Shown: positions 24,854 to 32,929 of the stretch, piece by piece
How the letters are laid out: each line of letters begins with the position of its first letter
How positions within the stretch are numbered: the first letter of the stretch is position 1
Source of the DNA: JAKOVR01 sp031415655
Lineage (GTDB): Bacteria; Actinomycetota; Acidimicrobiia; Acidimicrobiales; Acidimicrobilacustridaceae
Reading direction: 5' to 3'
DNA: 64,000 nt
Assembly (NCBI GenBank): GCA_031415655.1
Contig: JANOSD010000033.1
Location: 1 to 64,000 of the forward strand
Program-made: the position numbers and the translations under genes
The notes under the pieces: generated by a model
Told to the model about the DNA's origin: nothing
Database searches by the model: none
The model's input: the letters and a program-made list of their open reading frames with translations, nothing else

Positions 24854-25737
24854 TCGCCGTCGCACTCGGTGCCGTTGCCGCCTACGGAGTGTTTCTCATC
24901 TACACCGCGACTGCATTCGGTTGGCGTGGGGTCGGCGTGCGAGGTCGTGTCCGCGATGAGCCTCGGCGCCGTCAGCGTTCCGTGGCATCCTGGATGACCC
25001 AAGCCGGGCTTCATGATGTTCCCGTCCGGGAGTTCGTTGCGGTGGTGATGATGGTCTCGGCCCTCGGCGCGGCGCTGGCGTTCGTGGTCTTTGGCAGCTT
25101 GGCACCCGTGGTCGCGGCGGCAGTGCTCTTCGCCTCGATCCCCCTCGCCTCCTACCGGAGTCGGAGAGACCAACGCCGCGCCGTCGCCGCCGAGGCGTGG
25201 CCTCGCCTGATCGAGGAGATTCGTATTCTCACGTCGTCGGCCGGGCGGTCCATTCCCCAGTCACTCTTTGAAGCCGGGCTCGCTGGCCCCATCGAACTCC
25301 GCCCATCATTCGAGGATGCTCATCGGGAGTGGGTGCTGTCCACCGACTTTCCGCGCACGATCGCCGTCCTGAAGGAACGACTCGGGGATCCCACTGCCGA
25401 CGCCGCCTGCGAAACCCTTCTCGTAGCTCACGAGATCGGCGGAACCGACCTCGACCGCCGCCTCGAAGCCCTGAGCGAGGATCGCCGCCAAGACACACAA
25501 GGCCGCAAGGACGCCCGAGCCCAACAAGCCGGAGTTCGGTTCGCTCGTTCGTTCACCATCGTCGTCCCACTCGGCATGGCGCTCGTCGGGCTCAGCATCG
25601 GTGACGGCCGTGCGGCGTATCAGTCCACTTCCGGGCAACTTGTCGTGCTCGCCGCCCTATCGCTCATGGTGGCCTGCTGGGTCTGGGCTTCACGAATCAT
25701 GAGGCTGCCCCAGGAACGGCGGGTGTTCGACACATGA
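24850..25737 (+). CDS. tadB: TadB inner-membrane platform protein
   Basis: A 295-aa T2SF-type platform protein. It has an N-terminal helix (VIAVALGAVAAYGVFLIYTA), a hydrophobic pair around VVMMVSALGAALAFVVF and VVAAAVLFASIPLAS, the cytoplasmic T2SF domain (WPRLIEEIRILTSSAGRSIP) and C-terminal helices near FTIVVPLGMALVGLS and LVVLAALSLMVACWVW. GTG 24850 is preferred over an in-frame codon at 24835 because it overlaps the tadA stop as GTGA. Confidence 0.9.
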   Translation: MIAVALGAVAAYGVFLIYTATAFGWRGVGVRGRVRDEPRRRQRSVASWMTQAGLHDVPVREFVAVVMMVSALGAALAFVVFGSLAPVVAAAVLFASIPLASYRSRRDQRRAVAAEAWPRLIEEIRILTSSAGRSIPQSLFEAGLAGPIELRPSFEDAHREWVLSTDFPRTIAVLKERLGDPTADAACETLLVAHEIGGTDLDRRLEALSEDRRQDTQGRKDARAQQAGVRFARSFTIVVPLGMALVGLSIGDGRAAYQSTSGQLVVLAALSLMVACWVWASRIMRLPQERRVFDT

Positions 25738-26642
25738 TCCGCATGATCGTCATTTGCGGCTTGCTCTTTTGGTGCGGCACCACCCTGCTGCTCGCCGAAC
25801 TCCGGTGGTTTCGACGTGAACCACTGGTCGATCGTCTACGCCCGTACAACCCGGCGCTACTCGACCCCGTTCGCTCGGGAACGATGATGTCTGTGGCCTC
25901 CTTTCGCGACGTGATCGGCCCCATCGCCATGCGTGCCGGAACTCGACTGGCTCGGCTCTTCGGAGTGAGCGAAGAGCTGTCACTCCGACTCCAACGAATC
26001 CACTCGACCCTCGACGTACAGGCCTTTCGTGTGCGCCAACTCGGATGGAGTGCAGCGGCGTTTGTGCTCATCACCGCCTCCTCGATCATGCTCGGGCTCC
26101 CCGCCCTCCTCACCCTCGCTGCCGTAGCAGCGGCCCCGCTTTTGGCGTTCCTCATCACGGAGCATCAGTTGGCGAGAGCGTCGAAGTCATGGCAACAACG
26201 GCTATTTCTTGAGCTGCCGGTCGTCAGCGAACAACTCGGCATGCTGCTCGGAGCGGGCTTCTCACTAAGCGGAGCCCTCGACCGCATCGCCACTCGCACC
26301 CAAGGCGCCACCGCCACCGACCTCCAGGTGGTGACGCAGCGCATCCGCCAAGGCCTTTCGGATATCGACGCCTTGCGGGAGTGGGCAGCGATCGCCGGCG
26401 TCGATGCTGTCGACCGGCTTGTCGGTGTGCTCGCCCTCAACCAGGAGGCTGCCGACCTGGGCAAATTGATCAGCGAGGAGGCTCGGTCCATTCGCCGTGA
26501 TGTGCAACGACAGTTGATTGAGTCGATCGAACGTCGGAGCCAACAGGTGTGGATCCCGGTCACGGTCGCAACTCTTCTCCCCGGAGCGCTTTTCCTCGCC
26601 GTCCCGTTCATCGAAGCCATGTCGTTTTTTACGAACGGCTAG
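25734..26642 (+). CDS. tadC: TadC inner-membrane platform protein
   Basis: A 302-aa partner of TadB. N-terminal helix MIVICGLLFWCGTTLLLAEL, hydrophobic pair around AFVLITASSIMLGLPALLTL, a T2SF domain (LFLELPVVSEQLGMLLGAGF) and a last helix near VTVATLLPGALFLAVPF. It overlaps the tadB stop (ATGA). A 45-bp gap separates it from the pilin gene. Confidence 0.9.
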   Translation: MIRMIVICGLLFWCGTTLLLAELRWFRREPLVDRLRPYNPALLDPVRSGTMMSVASFRDVIGPIAMRAGTRLARLFGVSEELSLRLQRIHSTLDVQAFRVRQLGWSAAAFVLITASSIMLGLPALLTLAAVAAAPLLAFLITEHQLARASKSWQQRLFLELPVVSEQLGMLLGAGFSLSGALDRIATRTQGATATDLQVVTQRIRQGLSDIDALREWAAIAGVDAVDRLVGVLALNQEAADLGKLISEEARSIRRDVQRQLIESIERRSQQVWIPVTVATLLPGALFLAVPFIEAMSFFTNG

Positions 26643-26687
26643 GGCTCTCCCAAGTACGTCCTCTCCCCTTCCCGAAAGCGAACCCTC

Positions 26688-26894
26688 ATGCTCACACTTC
26701 AGTGGCTGTCCGCCCTCGTCGTTTCCCGCCGCCACGGCACACTCCGAGGCGACCGAGGCGAAGGGGTTATCTCGGCGGCAATTGCTGTGCTCGTTATGGC
26801 CCTACTCGGCGCCGCAATGTGGGTGGCGTTCAACCGCATCTGGACCGACGCCGCCGACCGCACCGAAACCAAGGTTTCCCAGATCGGCGACTGA
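26688..26894 (+). CDS. flp: Flp-type major pilin candidate
   Basis: A 68-aa protein with a basic leader ending in RGDRGEG followed by one hydrophobic helix (VISAAIAVLVMALLGAAMW), the layout of small Tad pilins. The canonical glutamate-tyrosine pair after the cleavage site is not evident, so processing may differ. Its place between tadC and the TadE-like genes supports the assignment. No prepilin peptidase gene is in the window. Confidence 0.75.
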   Translation: MLTLQWLSALVVSRRHGTLRGDRGEGVISAAIAVLVMALLGAAMWVAFNRIWTDAADRTETKVSQIGD

Positions 26895-26896
26895 TC

Positions 26897-27325
26897 GTGT
26901 CTCGATTGCCCGGACGGAGCGAACGTCGGTCGTGTTCTGGCGACGATGGCACCGGCCTGGTCGCCAGCATTAGTGGGCTGCTCATCTTTCTGGTGTTCCT
27001 CCTGTTCGTCTGCCAGCTCCTTTTGGGGCTGTTTGCGCGAAGCACGGTTAGCGCCGCCGCCTACGACGGCGCCCACCTCGTCGCCAGCAAACGAACAGCG
27101 TCCGCGGGCGACGACTGGGCGGTGCAGAACGAAGCCGAATCTCGCATGCGGCAGCTGCTCGGCACCGCCGGACAACAAGCGAATTTCGACTGGACCGGCA
27201 CCGACGCCGACTGGGTCACCGTGCGTGTGCAGGTACCCGCCCCCCGGCTCGGTTGGCCCGGGTTCACTCGTTCGCCCTCGACGATCGAACGAGGCGCCCA
27301 GGTTCGCGTCGAGGCAATCCGATGA
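26897..27325 (+). CDS. TadE-like pseudopilin, first of three
   Basis: A 142-aa protein from GTG 26897, two bases after the pilin stop. An Arg/Ser-rich leader precedes a single hydrophobic helix (VASISGLLIFLVFLLFVCQL) and a soluble domain with YDGAHLVASKR and VRVQVPAPRLGWPG. The layout is that of TadE/TadF minor pilins. It overlaps the next gene by ATGA. Confidence 0.75.
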   Translation: MSRLPGRSERRSCSGDDGTGLVASISGLLIFLVFLLFVCQLLLGLFARSTVSAAAYDGAHLVASKRTASAGDDWAVQNEAESRMRQLLGTAGQQANFDWTGTDADWVTVRVQVPAPRLGWPGFTRSPSTIERGAQVRVEAIR

Positions 27326-27810
27326 CTCGACGCCCCGGCCTTCAACCACACGTTCCGGGGCGCGGCCAAGGCGATAGCGGACAGGTCGGTGGATTCGAGA
27401 TGGTGGTATTCGGGCTGCTCGTGTTCGTGGGCGGATCGTTGCTCGTCGCCACCGTCTGGTCGGTGATCGACACCAAACTCGCCATGCACGCCGCCACCCG
27501 CGACGCCGCCCGAGCGTTCGTCGAGGCCGCTGATCCCGCCGCGGCCGAGATCAGCGCGGCGCGGGCCTTACGTAATGCCGTGGCCGCTCACGGTCGCGAT
27601 CCCGAACGTGTCCGCGACGTGTCGATCACCTCCGACGGCAACGTCGGGCGGTGCACTCGGGTGCGGATCACCGCCGCCTATCCCCTTCCCGCCGTGGCCA
27701 TCCCATGGATCCGAACATCGGGTGAAAACGTGATCGTCCGCGCCACCCATAGCGAGTTGGTCGACCCCTACCGTTCCGGCGGCGGAGGCGTATCGGCATG
27801 TTCCGGATGA
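27322..27810 (+). CDS. TadE/TadF-like pseudopilin, second of three
   Basis: A 162-aa protein. The TadE signature (GFEMVVFGLLVFVGGSLLVA) contains the Glu expected at position +5 of processed type IV-like pilins. It is followed by the TadE-type segment HAATRDAARAFVEAADPAAA and a beta-rich C-terminus. Start ATG 27322 overlaps the previous stop (ATGA). Confidence 0.82.
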   Translation: MTRRPGLQPHVPGRGQGDSGQVGGFEMVVFGLLVFVGGSLLVATVWSVIDTKLAMHAATRDAARAFVEAADPAAAEISAARALRNAVAAHGRDPERVRDVSITSDGNVGRCTRVRITAAYPLPAVAIPWIRTSGENVIVRATHSELVDPYRSGGGGVSACSG

Positions 27811-28286
27811 CCACCTCCCGTCGAGACCGAGGCCACGAGCCAGACCGGAAGTGCTGGAACGGCCGAGTAACTGGCGACGCCGGCAGCACGCTGGTGCTGG
27901 TTCCGGCGGCCACCCTCATCGTCGTGGTGCTCGGCGCGCTGGCAATCGACCTTTCGCAACTCTTCCTGGCAAAACGGGTTTTGCTCGACGCCGCCGCGTC
28001 GGTGGCAAACGACGCCGTCGGCGCTGGCGTGGTGCCAGGACCCGGGGGTGTCAGCGATCCCGCCCTCGATCCCCAGCGGGTCGCCAACGCGGCCTACGTA
28101 TCGCTTCTGGCCCAACAAGTGGAAGGCCTCGACCCATCATCGGTTCAGGTGACCACCGATCCCGCCGGGGTCACCGTCACGGTCGAGCTCGCCGCCGAGG
28201 TCGACCGCTTTTTCGGCAAAGCCCTCCCCGGTTCGAGACGCACCCGCCTCACCGCCCGGGCCACCGCCACTGGTCACGCTCGCTAA
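27807..28286 (+). CDS. TadG/TadE-like membrane protein, third of three
   Basis: A 159-aa protein with one N-terminal membrane helix (LVLVPAATLIVVVLGALAID), then LSQLFLAKRVLLDAAASVAN, the pattern of Flp helicase-like TadG/pilus assembly proteins, and a short extracytoplasmic domain. It lacks the large von Willebrand domain of full-length TadG, so it is a short form. The start at 27807 is favoured by an ATGA overlap with the previous gene; 27798 is possible. Last gene of the Tad operon. Confidence 0.75.
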   Translation: MTTSRRDRGHEPDRKCWNGRVTGDAGSTLVLVPAATLIVVVLGALAIDLSQLFLAKRVLLDAAASVANDAVGAGVVPGPGGVSDPALDPQRVANAAYVSLLAQQVEGLDPSSVQVTTDPAGVTVTVELAAEVDRFFGKALPGSRRTRLTARATATGHAR

Positions 28287-28293
28287 CGCCCAC

Positions 28294-28329
28294 GACGCCA
28301 ATCGCCTCGACGCCAATCGCCTCGACGCC
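28294..28329. repeat. 15-bp tandem repeat after the Tad operon
   Basis: Two full copies of gacgccaatcgcctc and a partial third, lying in the short convergent gap between the last Tad gene and the sulfatase. It is an intergenic member of the 15-bp minisatellite class. Confidence 0.8.
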
Positions 28330-28365
28330 AGACTCCACGGTGCCACGGCGGACCCCAATCCCTGA

Positions 28366-29871
28366 CTACTTCTTACCGCCGAGACAGGCCGAGCCCTTGC
28401 ATCCCTTCAACGCATCGAGCCGGCGACGTAGCTCTTTCTTCAACGACGCCGCCCCGGCGTCGGCAGCGATGTTCCGCAACTCATCGGGGTCCTTCTCGAG
28501 GTCGTACATCTCCTCTTCCCCCGAATCGTGAACGAGCAGCTTGTAACGCTCCGTGACCACTCCCTGGGTGGACCCACGGCGGGAGCGGTTTTCCAGGAGA
28601 TAGGCGCGGTCAGTTCCGGCCTTGGCATCCTTGGCCAAGAGCGTGAGGTCGCGGCCATCGAAGCTCCAGTTCGCCGGCGGACTGGCCCCGGCAAGGGCCA
28701 GAATCGTTGGCGCGAGGTCGACGTTTCCGACCACCTGTGCGGCCTGCTTCTTCTTGCCGAACGGACCGCCACGCACCAAGAGCGGCACGTGCACCGCCGG
28801 CTCGTAGAGAAAGAACTTCTTGAACGCCAGACGGTGTTCGCCGTGAAAGAACCCGTTGTCGGAGGTGAACATGATCACCGTGTTGTCGATCTGTTTGGTT
28901 TCCTTGAGCGTGGCAACGATTTTGCCGACCCACTCGTCGACGGCTTGCAGGGCTTCGAGCTCGAGCTGGTAGCCCTGATCGATGAGCTTCTCAAACCCAT
29001 CGGAGAGTTTGGGTTGGTTACGCAGCTCCTCCGGGAGCCCCGAGACGTCGTCCGGGTTAAACGCCGGGCCGCGGGGCGCCTTGGCAACAAGCGACCGCTC
29101 ATGGCGCGGCGCCGGTTTGGGAAACGCCCACTTGAACTCCGATCCCGACCCCTCCTGCGGGCCCTGACCACCCGTCTCCGGCGCCTCGGCATGCGGAGCG
29201 AGCGGCGTGAACGAAAGGAACCACGGCTTCGCGCCGGGCGGCTGATTCTTCACAAAATCCACCACTCGTTGCCCGAGCACATCGGTCTGGTAGTCGGATT
29301 CGGCGGCACCGAAATCCTTTTTTTGGCCATTGTCGGAAATGCTGTAGCGGTAGTACGAGTACGTGGACGGATCGATGAGACCGAACCATGTCGACCATCC
29401 TGGCGGCGGCGTGATGTTGCCATCCTCACCCCAGGTGTTTAGGTACTTCCCCACGTGGGCGGTGTTGTAGCCGGCCCGCTGGAGCCAGACGGGCAATGTT
29501 TCATCCGCTCGGAGTTTGCCCACACCCCCGAGGGGGGCGATGTTGTCCTCCACCCCGTTGTTGTGGCTGTACTGACCCGTGAGATACGACGCGCGCGACG
29601 GGCAACAGTTGGGGAAGCTCACGTAGTACCGACTGAACGACGTGCCCTGATCCACCATCTCCGCCTTCACGGTGTTCATGACGCGAAGCGACTCCAGAGT
29701 TTGATCATCGGTCATCACGACAAGCACGTTCGGCCGGCCCGCCTGCCCCGACGTGGATGCAGGAGTGGGAGTGGGGCCTTGCGAGGAACAGGCACTGAGG
29801 CCGACGCCGAACACCGCAATGGCGAGTACCACCGAGAGCTGGCGACGGAGCGATCGAAAGGAAATGGTCAC
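28366..29871 (-). CDS. Lipoprotein sulfatase (formylglycine type)
   Basis: A 501-aa secreted arylsulfatase-family enzyme. A hydrophobic signal ends in a lipobox (VFGVGLSAC), predicting a membrane-anchored lipoprotein. The catalytic site begins NVLVVMTDDQT (metal ligands). The sulfatase signature CCPSRASYLTG supplies the Cys that is oxidised to formylglycine, and FTSDNGFFHGEHRLAFK follows. A formylglycine-generating enzyme is needed and is not encoded here. GTG 29871 is the likely start; the in-frame codon at 29928 is less likely. The substrate, probably a sulfated polysaccharide, is unknown. Confidence 0.9.
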   Translation of the reverse strand: MTISFRSLRRQLSVVLAIAVFGVGLSACSSQGPTPTPASTSGQAGRPNVLVVMTDDQTLESLRVMNTVKAEMVDQGTSFSRYYVSFPNCCPSRASYLTGQYSHNNGVEDNIAPLGGVGKLRADETLPVWLQRAGYNTAHVGKYLNTWGEDGNITPPPGWSTWFGLIDPSTYSYYRYSISDNGQKKDFGAAESDYQTDVLGQRVVDFVKNQPPGAKPWFLSFTPLAPHAEAPETGGQGPQEGSGSEFKWAFPKPAPRHERSLVAKAPRGPAFNPDDVSGLPEELRNQPKLSDGFEKLIDQGYQLELEALQAVDEWVGKIVATLKETKQIDNTVIMFTSDNGFFHGEHRLAFKKFFLYEPAVHVPLLVRGGPFGKKKQAAQVVGNVDLAPTILALAGASPPANWSFDGRDLTLLAKDAKAGTDRAYLLENRSRRGSTQGVVTERYKLLVHDSGEEEMYDLEKDPDELRNIAADAGAASLKKELRRRLDALKGCKGSACLGGKK

Positions 29872-30085
29872 GGGAGCAGGAGGGCGACGCGCTCGCCCGG
29901 CCAACCCGGATGGCGTCGGTGGCCACACTACTTCGCCCCTCCAACCGGATCGCCGCCACGGCTCTTGGCGCGACCTTTACGGCATCCGTCGTAACCACCG
30001 TGGCGCTCAAGGGTCAATAGCCTGTAAATCCCCACCCCCTCGGACACCGTTGCGGCAGCACGCTTGCTAGTGTCCGTTCCGCAGA

Positions 30086-30106
30086 CCGACCACGACGTGT
30101 GGTCGG
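30086..30106 (+). promoter_or_regulatory. Leader hairpin upstream of the SPFH gene
   Basis: An 8-bp perfect stem (ccgaccac / gtggtcgg) with a 5-nt loop, 22 nt before the start codon and just upstream of the GAGGAG ribosome binding site. It could modulate translation or be an inverted-repeat operator. Confidence 0.35.
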
Positions 30107-30128
30107 AGCCACCCTCTCGAGGAGCGTC

Positions 30129-31418
30129 ATGGGCATCATTCGCAATGAGGTCGCACGCCAGTTCATCGCCGTACCCGACGACAAGAAGGCACAAATCGTC
30201 TTTAAGTGGCCCGACATCAACATCCGCAAGGGTGCCCGGGCGATCGTGGAACCGGACCAGGTGGCGGTGTTCATGAACAAGGGCCAGGTGCTCGGCACCC
30301 TCGGCCCCGGCCAGCACAAACTCGATGCCGACGAGATCATGTTCCTCGGCATCGTGATCGACTGGGGCACGAACGGCAATGCCTACCGCGCCGAGTGCTT
30401 TTTCGTCGGCACCCGTGAATACACCGGCCAGACGTTCGGTGGGCGCATCGACAACGTGCAAGATCCCCAGACCGGGCTCATCATCACGCTCCGAGTGTTC
30501 GGCGAGTACGCACTTCAAGTGATCGATCCGCAGCGCCTGATCCTCAACATGGTGGGCACCGTCGACGTCTCCAACAACGATGCCATTGGCGACTGGGTCG
30601 ACCAACAGCTCATCAAGACCATGCGCACCGAGATCACCCGGCAAATCGTGCGCAACGGTTGGCCGATCCTTGGGCTCTCGGCCTACACGCCCGAGATCGA
30701 GTCGGCAGTTATCACCGCCACGAACAACGAGCTTGCGAACTACGGCATCACCATCGCTCGTATGGGCAACTTCGACGTCAACCTCGACGACGAAGACGAG
30801 GAGAAGCTCAAGGGCCTCGCCAAGGACACCGCCTACTCACGGCTTGCCGGCTCGTATCAGAACTACGCCGCCGGCTCGGCCATGATCGGTGCCGGCGAAG
30901 GCATGGCCAGCGGCGCTGGCGGCGCGTCCCCCATGCTCCTCGGGATGGGGCTCGGCATGGGCGGCAATGTCATGAACCAGCCCCTCGCCCAACCGGCCGC
31001 ACCGCCCCCCGCCCCCGGATTCCCCGGTGCCGGCGGCGGATACGCCCCGGCCGGTGCCGCCGCCGGTCCGGCCGTTGCCTGTCCGGCGTGCAACGCCTCG
31101 AATGTGCCCGGCTCGAAGTTCTGCGCCAACTGCGGAACCGGCTTGCCCACGGCGCAATACTGCGCCAACTGCGGTACCGAAATGGCCCTCGGAGCCCGTT
31201 TCTGCGCGGCCTGTGGCACACCCACCGCTGGTGCTGCACCACCGCCGGCTGCACCGCCCGGCCCCGCTGGTCCTCCTCCCGCGCCGCCGGCCCCACCCAG
31301 CCCAGCCGCGCCGGCAGCGGCCTATCCCCCGCCAGCCGCCGCTCCTCCGGCACCGCCCCCACCGGCACCGCCCGGTGGCTACGCACAGGCCCCACCTCCC
31401 CCGCCCCCTGCCGGCTAG
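30129..31418 (+). CDS. SPFH-domain protein with double zinc ribbon (YdjI-like)
   Basis: A 429-aa protein. The N-terminal SPFH/band-7-type domain (VPDDKKAQIVFKWPDINIRK to ARMGNFDVNLDDEDEEKLKG) is followed by a Gly/Ala/Met linker and two zinc ribbons made of four CxxC pairs (CPAC, CANC, CANC, CAAC). It ends in a long Pro/Ala tail. There is no transmembrane helix; membrane association is probably peripheral. The start at 30129 is fixed by GAGGAG just upstream. YdjI-type SPFH proteins occur in phage-shock/envelope-stress operons, and the neighbouring TIM44-like membrane protein fits that theme. Confidence 0.85.
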   Translation: MGIIRNEVARQFIAVPDDKKAQIVFKWPDINIRKGARAIVEPDQVAVFMNKGQVLGTLGPGQHKLDADEIMFLGIVIDWGTNGNAYRAECFFVGTREYTGQTFGGRIDNVQDPQTGLIITLRVFGEYALQVIDPQRLILNMVGTVDVSNNDAIGDWVDQQLIKTMRTEITRQIVRNGWPILGLSAYTPEIESAVITATNNELANYGITIARMGNFDVNLDDEDEEKLKGLAKDTAYSRLAGSYQNYAAGSAMIGAGEGMASGAGGASPMLLGMGLGMGGNVMNQPLAQPAAPPPAPGFPGAGGGYAPAGAAAGPAVACPACNASNVPGSKFCANCGTGLPTAQYCANCGTEMALGARFCAACGTPTAGAAPPPAAPPGPAGPPPAPPAPPSPAAPAAAYPPPAAAPPAPPPPAPPGGYAQAPPPPPPAG

Positions 31419-31466
31419 TCCGTAGGTGCCCGACCCAACCACGGAATCGGAATAGGCTCCCGCCCC

Positions 31467-32579
31467 ATGAAGGGCATCGTCTACGCGCAACTCCTCGACC
31501 TCTTCCTACGCGCTGGCGGCGGTAGTGGCGGCGGCCGCAGCAGCGGCGGGGGAAGCTCCAGCCGGAGCTCGGGCAGCAGTGGCGGCTTCAGCAGTGGCGG
31601 GTCGACCTACTACGGCGGCTCCGGCGGCGCCGGCAGTGCGCTGGTCGGGCTCATCTTCGGCGGCGTCTGCTTCTTCATCATCATCATCTTCATCATCATG
31701 GCGATGCGCGCCAGCAAGAAGAAGGGCTACGCCGGGATGTCGCAGGCGGGGCTCCCCACCGACTTCGGCGCGGCGGCGTCGGCTAGCGGAGAGATGCTTG
31801 GAAACATGGGTCCTCGTTCTGCCTCGCGAGCCGAGATCGACGCCGGCATCGCCGCTATCACTCAACGTGACGGTGGGTTCAACGAACCCGACTTCCTCTC
31901 CGACGTCAACCGGGCGTTCTTCACGATTCAGCAGGCATGGACCGAGCGGAGTGCCGAAATATCCCGGCAAGTGATGCACGACGGGGTGTGGCAACAGCAC
32001 AAGTTCCAGATAGACCAGTACCTATCGGGGAACAAGCAGAACATCCTCGACAACCTTGCGGTGCAGAACGTCCGCACGGTTTCCGTTGCCACCGATGCCG
32101 CGTTCGACACGATCATCGTCCGCTTCTTCGCCTCCTGCGCCGACTACGACATCGATCTTTCTGACGACAAACGTAAGGTCCTCCGTGGCTCACGCAATAT
32201 CGCGGACTGGGCCGAAGACTGGGTCTTCCAACGGTCGTCGAAAGCCACCACGAAACCCAACGCCGGCACCATGAACAAGAAGTGCCCGAACTGTGGCGCT
32301 CCCCTGAATCTCGACCTCGCCGGCATCTGCAACTACTGCAAGGCGCCCGTCATGAGCGGCGAGTTCGACTGGGTCCTTACCCGTATCGAGCAACTCCCGA
32401 GTTACGAGTACGCCCAACAGACCCTGCCCCCCGCCACCACCCCCGGCGCACCGCCGATGCCACCGGCTGACCCAAACCAGGGCCTGCCTGGTTTCCCCGG
32501 ATTCCCGCCACCGGCCCCTGGCACCCCGCCGCAGCCCGGCCAGTTCGGCGGCCCACCACCCCCGCCGCCCCCGCAATAG
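31467..32579 (+). CDS. Membrane protein with TIM44-like domain and zinc ribbon
   Basis: A 370-aa protein. A Gly/Ser-rich N-terminus precedes one strong membrane helix (LVGLIFGGVCFFIIIIFIIM). A TIM44-like domain (FLSDVNRAFFTIQQAWTERS through VRFFASCADYDIDL) follows, then a zinc ribbon (CPNCGAPLNLDLAGICNYC) and a Pro-rich tail. It is separated from the SPFH gene by 48 bp on the same strand, and both proteins share the zinc-ribbon plus proline-tail design, so they probably act together at the membrane. An envelope-stress role is inferred from comparison with ydjGHI-type loci. Confidence 0.8.
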   Translation: MKGIVYAQLLDLFLRAGGGSGGGRSSGGGSSSRSSGSSGGFSSGGSTYYGGSGGAGSALVGLIFGGVCFFIIIIFIIMAMRASKKKGYAGMSQAGLPTDFGAAASASGEMLGNMGPRSASRAEIDAGIAAITQRDGGFNEPDFLSDVNRAFFTIQQAWTERSAEISRQVMHDGVWQQHKFQIDQYLSGNKQNILDNLAVQNVRTVSVATDAAFDTIIVRFFASCADYDIDLSDDKRKVLRGSRNIADWAEDWVFQRSSKATTKPNAGTMNKKCPNCGAPLNLDLAGICNYCKAPVMSGEFDWVLTRIEQLPSYEYAQQTLPPATTPGAPPMPPADPNQGLPGFPGFPPPAPGTPPQPGQFGGPPPPPPPQ

Positions 32580-32665
32580 CACCAAACCGCAGAACTACGC
32601 CCGTGGTGTCCACGATGACCGCTGGGCCTTGGCGGCCGGCCATCCTCAATTCGCATGCCAGGCGA

Positions 32666-32905
32666 TCAGTCGCAGCAAGAATCGCGCCATCCGCAGCCGG
32701 TGCATCGGTAGTGGGCGTGCTCGGGTGCCATTGCGTTTCCACACATTGGGCACTCCTCGCAGGTGGCGAAACGTGACCGTTCAGCAACGCAGGATTCCAA
32801 ACTCGGCGCCGATATATCCCCGGGCGAGTTCGACGAGACCACCCTCGCCGCACTCCGCTCGGAAACAGCGTCAAGCTCGTGAACGGGAATCCCAAAGGTC
32901 GTCAT
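32666..32905 (-). CDS. Small CPxCG zinc-ribbon protein
   Basis: A 79-aa protein with a C-terminal zinc-ribbon-type motif, CPMCGNAMAPEHAHYRCTGC followed by GWRDSCCD. This Cys/His-dense ending occurs in small conserved actinobacterial proteins of unknown function. ATG 32905 is chosen because upstream codons to 33058 lie in the coding region of the divergent MFS gene. Its start is only 24 bp from the MFS start, so the two likely share a bidirectional promoter region. Confidence 0.75.
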   Translation of the reverse strand: MTTFGIPVHELDAVSERSAARVVSSNSPGDISAPSLESCVAERSRFATCEECPMCGNAMAPEHAHYRCTGCGWRDSCCD

Positions 32906-32929
32906 AGCTAGCCGAGAATAGACAAACGA

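Noticed and set aside
27322..28286. Possible full-length TadG with von Willebrand domain
   Set aside because: The last Tad gene stops at about 160 aa and the following DNA is an intergenic repeat and the convergent sulfatase.
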